Assembly: GCF_020520425.1 (NCBI RefSeq)
Contig: NC_079487.1
Coordinates: 88,851,141-88,915,140 of the forward strand
Length of the DNA: 64,000 nt
Source: Spinacia oleracea
Taxonomy: Eukaryota > Streptophyta > Magnoliopsida > Caryophyllales > Amaranthaceae
Reading direction: 5' to 3'
Under the pieces are notes generated by a model that did not search any database, was not told the DNA's origin, and was given only the letters and a program-made list of their open reading frames with translations. How positions within the stretch are numbered: the first letter of the stretch is position 1; every line of letters begins with the position of its first letter. Shown here one piece after another: positions 58,301-64,000 of this stretch. Made by a program: the position numbers and the translations under genes.

Positions 58301-61069
58301 GTGAGATCGCAATCATAGTTAGCATACATCTCCATTATGAATGTTCTCTGCCTACAGAAATCAACAAGAGCCTCCATTGCAACCTCCTGCTGCTGATATG
58401 AAGCTCCATATCTACTCTGTGCAAGGCTCAAAATCACAGAAGAAAAGAATGCCTCGAGCTGCAGTTTCAGCTTAGTACGCAAGTGCTGATACAGATTGAG
58501 AACAATGCTACAAACCATAGAAAGAATGAGCGGACTCATAGACATGCCAAACTGCATCAGATTGCAGAATAGATTATCTTGAATCAATTTTAGTAACCTT
58601 GGGTGCCTCTGGAATGAAGATCCACCCAATTCAATGGCTGAATTAATCAAGCCCAAGGCAAAAAGGGGTACATCTTCATCAAAAGCCAAAGAATTGGATT
58701 TCCGATTCATATCTGCATGCTCTTTAACGTTCAACAAAGAACACAAGAAATGAAGTATCTCAACCATACACGGGACTCCAAATTGCTGATTCATGAGATG
58801 TGATTCATATTGCACTGTGTCCATGGTTGTAGTTCCATTGCTCGGACAATCAACAAAGGGAGCAGAAGAACTAGAAGTAGAACATGTCTCAGTAAGTTTG
58901 CTGTCTGTTGGAGTGTTATCTTTAGAATCAGGCTGTGGAGCAACAAAAATGGGATCACTGTTAACCTGCTGGATCTGCACAACGTAAACAAAATAAAATA
59001 AAATATTCATATGCTCCGTAAGTCTTTAGAAAAATAAAATAAAAAGTGACAACATTCTCCAGTCTTACAGAGTCAAAAAAAGACATCATTAGCAATAGGG
59101 TAAATATCACCACCTAGTAAGCATCGCGTCACTAAATCTTGGAGGGTCCGAGTTCATGCAAGAACTATTTCTTATAGTATGGGGGTGGTTATTGGGGACG
59201 GGTGGGCGGGTGGAGGGGGAGCGGAGGAACTGATCACAAAAAGACATTGTGTAGGTGGTAGATGGTAGACCTCAACCTTTTTACTCATAAGAACTTGTTA
59301 AATTATAATCACTAAATTCTGAGAAATCTTATTGAACTTTCATTTCTCTCCATCACTCTCTAATTTTTCAACAGAATAGTTGCACAAGGCCATTCAAGAC
59401 TAACCAATGCTATCAGAGCAAAACAACTGCACAAGGCCATTCAAGGCTAACAAATAACCTCCCAGAGCCATCAATCTTTAAATCATGAAAACTATCATAA
59501 TTAAATTTCTCTATGTGTTTTCTTCTTCGTGGCCTCTCACGTTTTTTTTTTGTTTTTTTTATCAACAAATAATCTCCATTTAAAATGGTGAAAATTAAGA
59601 TGATTTTATTGACAAAATGAAGACAAATTTCAAGTCAAGAGATTTATTAGATAGTGTAGAAAATGGACCCACAAAGAGTAATCCCATGGACTCAGGACGT
59701 TACAAATCAGGAAGTGGTGGTGCACCTTCAAAGGAGGAAGTTAAGCAATACAAAGTTGGTGATGCAACAAATAGTCACAGAAAATACAATGAAAGGAGTA
59801 TGTCTTAGAATAGAATTTCAAGTTAGACAAATTTGAGAAATTTTAAAAGATTTGACAAAATTAACAAATCTGATAAAATTGTCGGTGACTATTTCAAGTG
59901 TCGGAGGTAATCAATCAGATTAAGATGGTTAGATGGTTCTCATGAGGCTAGTATTTCCAAGTAAGTTTTCAGTAGAACTAATGAAAACCATAGAAATGGC
60001 CGAGAGCCATGAAAGGCAACTCGCTCTTGAAGCTTGGTCTTGTCAGAAGCCATCAATCAAAACATCAGTTCATTTTCACTTTCAAGATCAGAAACAAAAA
60101 CAAGCTAGATACTTGCACTATGGAATTGTTGACCTGCTTAAGCACAGCAACTTATACCATATCCTAATTAATTAGTCTTTGTTAAAAGAGAAATGATAAT
60201 GTATCATCCGCCAAAGTCAGTACAAATAAAGTAGAAAAAGAGTGTAGTTCAATGCAAAGAGGGAAGGATTGGCAAACAAGATGATATGCAGCAAATACAT
60301 GTCTACATTCACTAATTTCTTTCATAATGTGAAATTTCGCAACATAAAATGTCCAACCGTTTAGAAGTTCTCCAAAAGAGCATAAAAAGGTCTATACCTC
60401 ATGATTAATTAAGTTGCCTCCACTATCCAACTCATGACATAAAATTTCTGGAAGGCGTGAAAAAATGGAGCGGACAAGTTCATGCATTGAGTGGCGAGCA
60501 ATACGCTGCAATAACTCACCCTTAGCGCTCGTTTGCTGAACAACCCGGAAACATGTATCCACTATATTGCAAACATGTTGATTACTCAATGCAACTGCTG
60601 CTTTGCATTTTACACACGCTAAAAGAACCTGAAGTATCTTCATTAGTACCACTTCTTCAGATGCTGGATCAGTAACCTCAAAATGACAGCTTGTGACAGC
60701 ATCAACAATCAAATGCATTGTATCTTGAATATTAATAGTTTCCATATCAAAAATATCAAGCGTTAAGATCTTATACACAGACGACAAAGCAACACTTGTA
60801 ATTGGAGCACCGGTTTCTTCAGATTGAATGACACTTAGAAAGGGTTGGAGATACGTGACAGGATCGATGTCATGCCAATGAGCATGAGATGTAAACAATT
60901 TCTTTCTGAGTGTCTTAAGAGACAGTATCAGACTGTGATCTTGTTGATCATCAGCAAAAGTAAAACGAGTCCCCCATCTAACATTTCTTCTCATTACCGC
61001 CAATACAGCACCAATTTCCGTATTAACCATAGACGGAAACGAAGCAGGTTGCAACTCCAAAGAAGTCAT
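55342..61069 (-). CDS. GNL1: GNOM-like ARF guanine-nucleotide exchange factor, GNL1 type
   Basis: Two coding exons on minus: 61069-60398 (224 codons) and 58974-55342. They are joined in phase 0 by a 1.4 kb GT-AG intron, giving 1434 aa (Arabidopsis GNOM 1451, GNL1 1443). It starts MTSLELQPASF, then the DCB domain with IGAVLAVMRRNVRWG. The HUS box NYDCD lies at about 443-447. The Sec7 domain spans about 543-727 with the catalytic glutamate finger FRLPGEAQKI (Glu635) and NTDQHNSQVKKKMTEEDFIR. HDS domains follow. It activates ARF GTPases on ER-Golgi or endosomal membranes. SYSIILLNTDQHN has Leu673 at the position of GNOM Met696. Leu there is the brefeldin-A-resistant state and natural in GNL1. 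Supporting GNL1 too are MVNTEIGAV and VYKILTLDIF. No lesions. Confidence 0.95.
58975..60397 (-). other. Intron 1 (coding) of the ARF-GEF gene
   Basis: Donor GAG|GTATAG at 60398/60397, acceptor GTGCAG at 58980-58975. The interior has no transposon ends I can define. A 63-codon plus-strand frame (59617-59808) has no known domain. Confidence 0.8.
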
Positions 61070-61680
61070 AATTAGTTGTGAGTGTTCAGTATGCACTTTT
61101 CGATGCGTGAGAAAGCTGTAAGGCTGATACATGGAATACAACACCAAAAAAAACTTCATTTAATAGATACATCAACAGGAAGCATAGGGTATGCAGGCAC
61201 ATTGGAAGATCTGGCTTCTAGATTGCAAACAAAACATTCAATAATGTAATTGTAATTACATAAAAACCCCATTTCATTCCAGTAATTACAGCTGAATTGT
61301 CAGTAATGAAGTAATAATTCGTAAGAAATTAAGGGTTGTAGAGTAGATGATCAATCAATTTGTTGAAATTGAAATGCACTCACTACTCATCCAAGTAAAC
61401 AATGAACAGTCTCAATTTTTTTGTTAATGAAAAAATCAATCTGAAATCGGAAATGAAATTGAAAAAGACAATCATGATTTACCTTAGTGAGTGACTCTGG
61501 ATTTGGGTTTCTGGGTAAGTTTGAAAAGCTCCAAATCCTTTCCTCGATCCGCACACCCTCAATTCGGGGGAAGCTGGAAGGAGGGAGGACGCCCTCTTCA
61601 GATGGAAATTTGGAAAACTCTGAACAACAATTTAGGCTTCTTTTTGCGTTGTTTTCTAATACTTCATACTTGTATATTTG
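61070..61680 (-). other. 5'UTR exon and UTR intron of the ARF-GEF gene
   Basis: An acceptor CTTACAG at 61122-61116 precedes the exon carrying the ATG. Upstream, a donor CACTAAG|GTAAAT at 61483/61482 ends a likely leader exon (about 61483-61680). The intron is 367 bp. No upstream ATG in the 46 nt between the acceptor and the start codon is in frame. Confidence 0.5.
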
Positions 61681-61699
61681 ATTCCGGAGTACACACTTC

Positions 61700-62689
61700 A
61701 AACTTTGTAAACTAGTCTCAAATGCACGCGAAAACTTAAAAACTTAAAATTTTACTACAATCGCTAAATATAAATATTAGATTAAATAATAAAAAAAAAA
61801 GTTTCACAAAGTTTATATTTAAAAAAATTAAGGTTATACTATACAATCATACATCTAAACAGTGAAAGAGAATGATCATGTGTTTACTTTAATGTACTCC
61901 GTATAATGTAACGACCTTAAAACAGTTGTTCAAGAGATCACAACCATGTGTGCATGTGGACTGTTAAATTTTTTGAAAGATTTTGTTTACTTTCGTGATA
62001 TACTCATATACTACTTGGGTTTCCTTATTTCTTTGTTTTTATCATAAAAAGAATAATTATTAGTTAGCATTAATAGGATATCATAAATCACGCTAATTAT
62101 ATACTCATATATCAGTATATCACGCTAAGTCGCTGATTAAATCACTAAAGTATTTTTTAATTGAATTAAATTGTAGATTGTAGAGGGTATTTTAGTATTT
62201 TTAAGGGGACACCAAAAGTGTATTTACCAAATTAACCTCAGCTCTTGGTTTATATAATCGAGATTTATGGGGAAAAGGGTAAAGAACTGCTTCATTTTTG
62301 TGAAAAAAAATTAGTACGTTTAAAAAAATAAAAAATAAATAATATGACCCTACTGAACTAGTACTTCCAACTTCCGAAGCATATTACATTCGTAGTTAAA
62401 GGGCTTGACCAAAGGAGCCCCACCAACGTCACAAACTTATGTTGGATTTAAATACATATTTTCGGTCTCGTTTAGTTTACCTTATTTCTTCTAATTTGAT
62501 CTGGTATGGTATTCTTCTAAATATTTTTTTATTATAAATACTTAAATTCAAAAATAAAATGTATTAACATGAAATTAATATTAATATAAATGAAAATGAA
62601 AAAAAGACAAAAAATTACATATTGCATTAACATGAGTTATTCTATTAATATTAACATTAACATGAAATGTTGAATTAATATTCTGATAT
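61700..62689. other. Upstream region of the ARF-GEF gene
   Basis: AT-rich, promoter side of the minus-strand gene. No TATA box stands out. No other gene seen. Confidence 0.4.
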
Positions 62690-63330
62690 TGACATGATAT
62701 GAGCAGATCGTTTATAATATGGACATACCGATATTGATCTCTAAAAGATATGTGATGTACATAATTTGGATAAACCGATTCTGTTCTAAAGAGACCAGTT
62801 TTATTTGGACATATCAGTTTTGATCTGGACATATCGTTTCTGATCTGGAAAGAACGGTTTTGATTTGGACGTACATTATCTTGAAAAACCGGTTCTGATC
62901 TGGATAGATTGGTTTTCATCTGAACATGATCTAAATAGATTTATTATGATATGGATATGATCTGGACAGATAATTATGACCTAGATATGATCTAGACAAA
63001 TATGTTAAATCTGGACATGATATAGACATACCGATTCTAATCAGGACATGATCTGGACAAAACGGTTTTGATTAGGACATGATTTGGACAGATCAATTCT
63101 GGTCTGGACATGATCTATACAAATCGGTTCTGATCAGGATAGATCGGTCGTGATATGTTTATGATCTAGGCAAATCGATCCTGAACGGGACATGATTTGG
63201 ACATATCACAGATGATCTGGACATGATTTGGACAAATGGGTGTTTTTCTGAACTTGATCTGGACATATCAGCTCTAATCTAGACATGTTATGGACAGATT
63301 GGTTCTGATCTGTACATGAAATATATAGCT
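62690..63330 (+). repeat. Degenerate GATCTGGACATGATCTGGAC minisatellite
   Basis: Roughly 18 bp units, often in pairs of about 36 bp, built on (T)GATCTGGACA(T/G)(A/G)TC and GGTTCTGATC. They are repeated some 30 times with heavy divergence. Frames across it are artefacts. Confidence 0.8.
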
Positions 63331-63337
63331 TGATTCT

Positions 63338-64000
63338 TGTAGACACCTAATTTGTGTTCCCCTTTTAGAGTCGGTGATATCACCAATCTCTCTTCAGTTG
63401 GAGCAACTCCGAGCGGAAGCACCAATTTGCAAAGGACAAATGTACTAATTTTAAGTCCCATTCCAATTCTAGTTCCAACCTTCAAATTCCGAACTTCAAT
63501 TCAAATCTTCTGAATTTCAAATTTCCGAGTCATTTCCAATCTCCAACATCGGTTCAAAGTCTAATTACAAACACAGTTCAAAATCCAAGTACAATCTTCA
63601 AAAACCGATGCCACGATTCAACTTTTGAGGCATATTTCCACTCAAAATCATATAAAACATCTTCGAAATCGAGCGCCAACCTAGAAAATCGAGCATTACG
63701 GAAAAACCCGATCATCCAGAAAATCACATTTCCCCAAAATTTCGCTTTCCAAGTCGAAAAACTTGTCCCTTAACCTTGATCATCAAGGAATACAGTGCAC
63801 CTAATAAATGAAAATCGCTATATCACCCAAGAAAGACTAAAGCCATGCCTTGCTTTGTCGGGAATCGTGCATGCCCTAATTAGAGGCACCATCCTCAAAC
63901 CTCTATACAAACACCTCATTTTCCAGCAATTAGGAGCAGATTTCGAACACTTTTCAATTAGCAAAACTGTGTCATAATACACTCACACTCAAACACAGAA
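63338..64000 (+). mobile_element. Start of a Tat-type LTR (truncated by window end)
   Basis: TGTAGACACCTAATTTGTGT begins here after ATTCT. It shares its first 12 bases with the minus-strand Tat LTR and the first 10 with the LTR at 5678, but then diverges, so it is a third family. The rest is off the window. Confidence 0.55.

Noticed and set aside
59617-59808. 63-codon frame in the ARF-GEF intron
   Set aside because: Intronic, opposite strand to the gene, no domain and no start or splice context.

Overview
This is nuclear DNA of a flowering plant. The evidence is long GT-AG introns, plant-specific proteins (a GNOM-type ARF-GEF and a plant K+ channel beta subunit) and plant transposon superfamilies. 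The repeat repertoire (copia LTR with a GGAAAT-rich minisatellite, Tat elements carrying GCGCCCAG palindromes) makes me think of a Caryophyllales/Amaranthaceae dicot, but that is an impression and not a proof.

Layout. 1-4448: 3' part of a Ty1/copia element (RT-RNase H, 3' LTR), then the end of a Gypsy-type LTR. 5602-32975: a 'Russian doll' of nested insertions. From outside in it holds a hAT-like element (about 5602-32975); a ~5.9 kb Tat/Ogre-type LTR (5678-32468); inside that LTR a 2.0 kb solo LTR (7009-9000, target duplication ATGGG) and a 258 bp Stowaway MITE (9986-28839). The MITE is split by a Tat-lineage Ty3/Gypsy retrotransposon on the minus strand (10204-28794, target duplication ACTAC). 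Its 5' LTR is in turn split by a CACTA transposon (22303-27786, target duplication ATA) that carries captured sugar-transporter exons. 33000-34140: minisatellites. 34145-41942: U2 snRNP protein A' gene (plus, 7 exons). 45161-47920: KAB1 aldo-keto-reductase-type K+ channel beta subunit (minus, 4 exons). 48194-54642: a Mutator-like element, a hAT element with a dense GTTCTTT motif array, and a Helitron containing a Stowaway MITE. 55342-61069: GNOM-like ARF-GEF, best matching GNL1 (minus, 2 coding exons plus a 5'UTR exon). 62690-63330: degenerate minisatellite. 63338-64000: start of another TGTAGACACC-type LTR.

The three host genes are housekeeping: pre-mRNA splicing (U2A'), K+ channel/redox (KAB1) and ER-Golgi membrane traffic (GNL1). 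They share no pathway. U2A' and KAB1 converge; KAB1 and the ARF-GEF lie on the same strand. The most interesting biology is in the Tat element: an antisense, intron-containing plant-mobile-domain (PMD) gene with its own 5'UTR intron, a 3'-side tandem repeat of the kind known to seed satellites, and a dispersed GCGCCCAG/CTGGGCG palindrome module found five times in the element, including both LTRs. The element has lost gag/protease and its pol is broken, so it is not autonomous.

All coordinates and counts are from reading by hand. Splice junctions were checked for GT-AG and phase; family names rest on motifs I recognise, not on searches.
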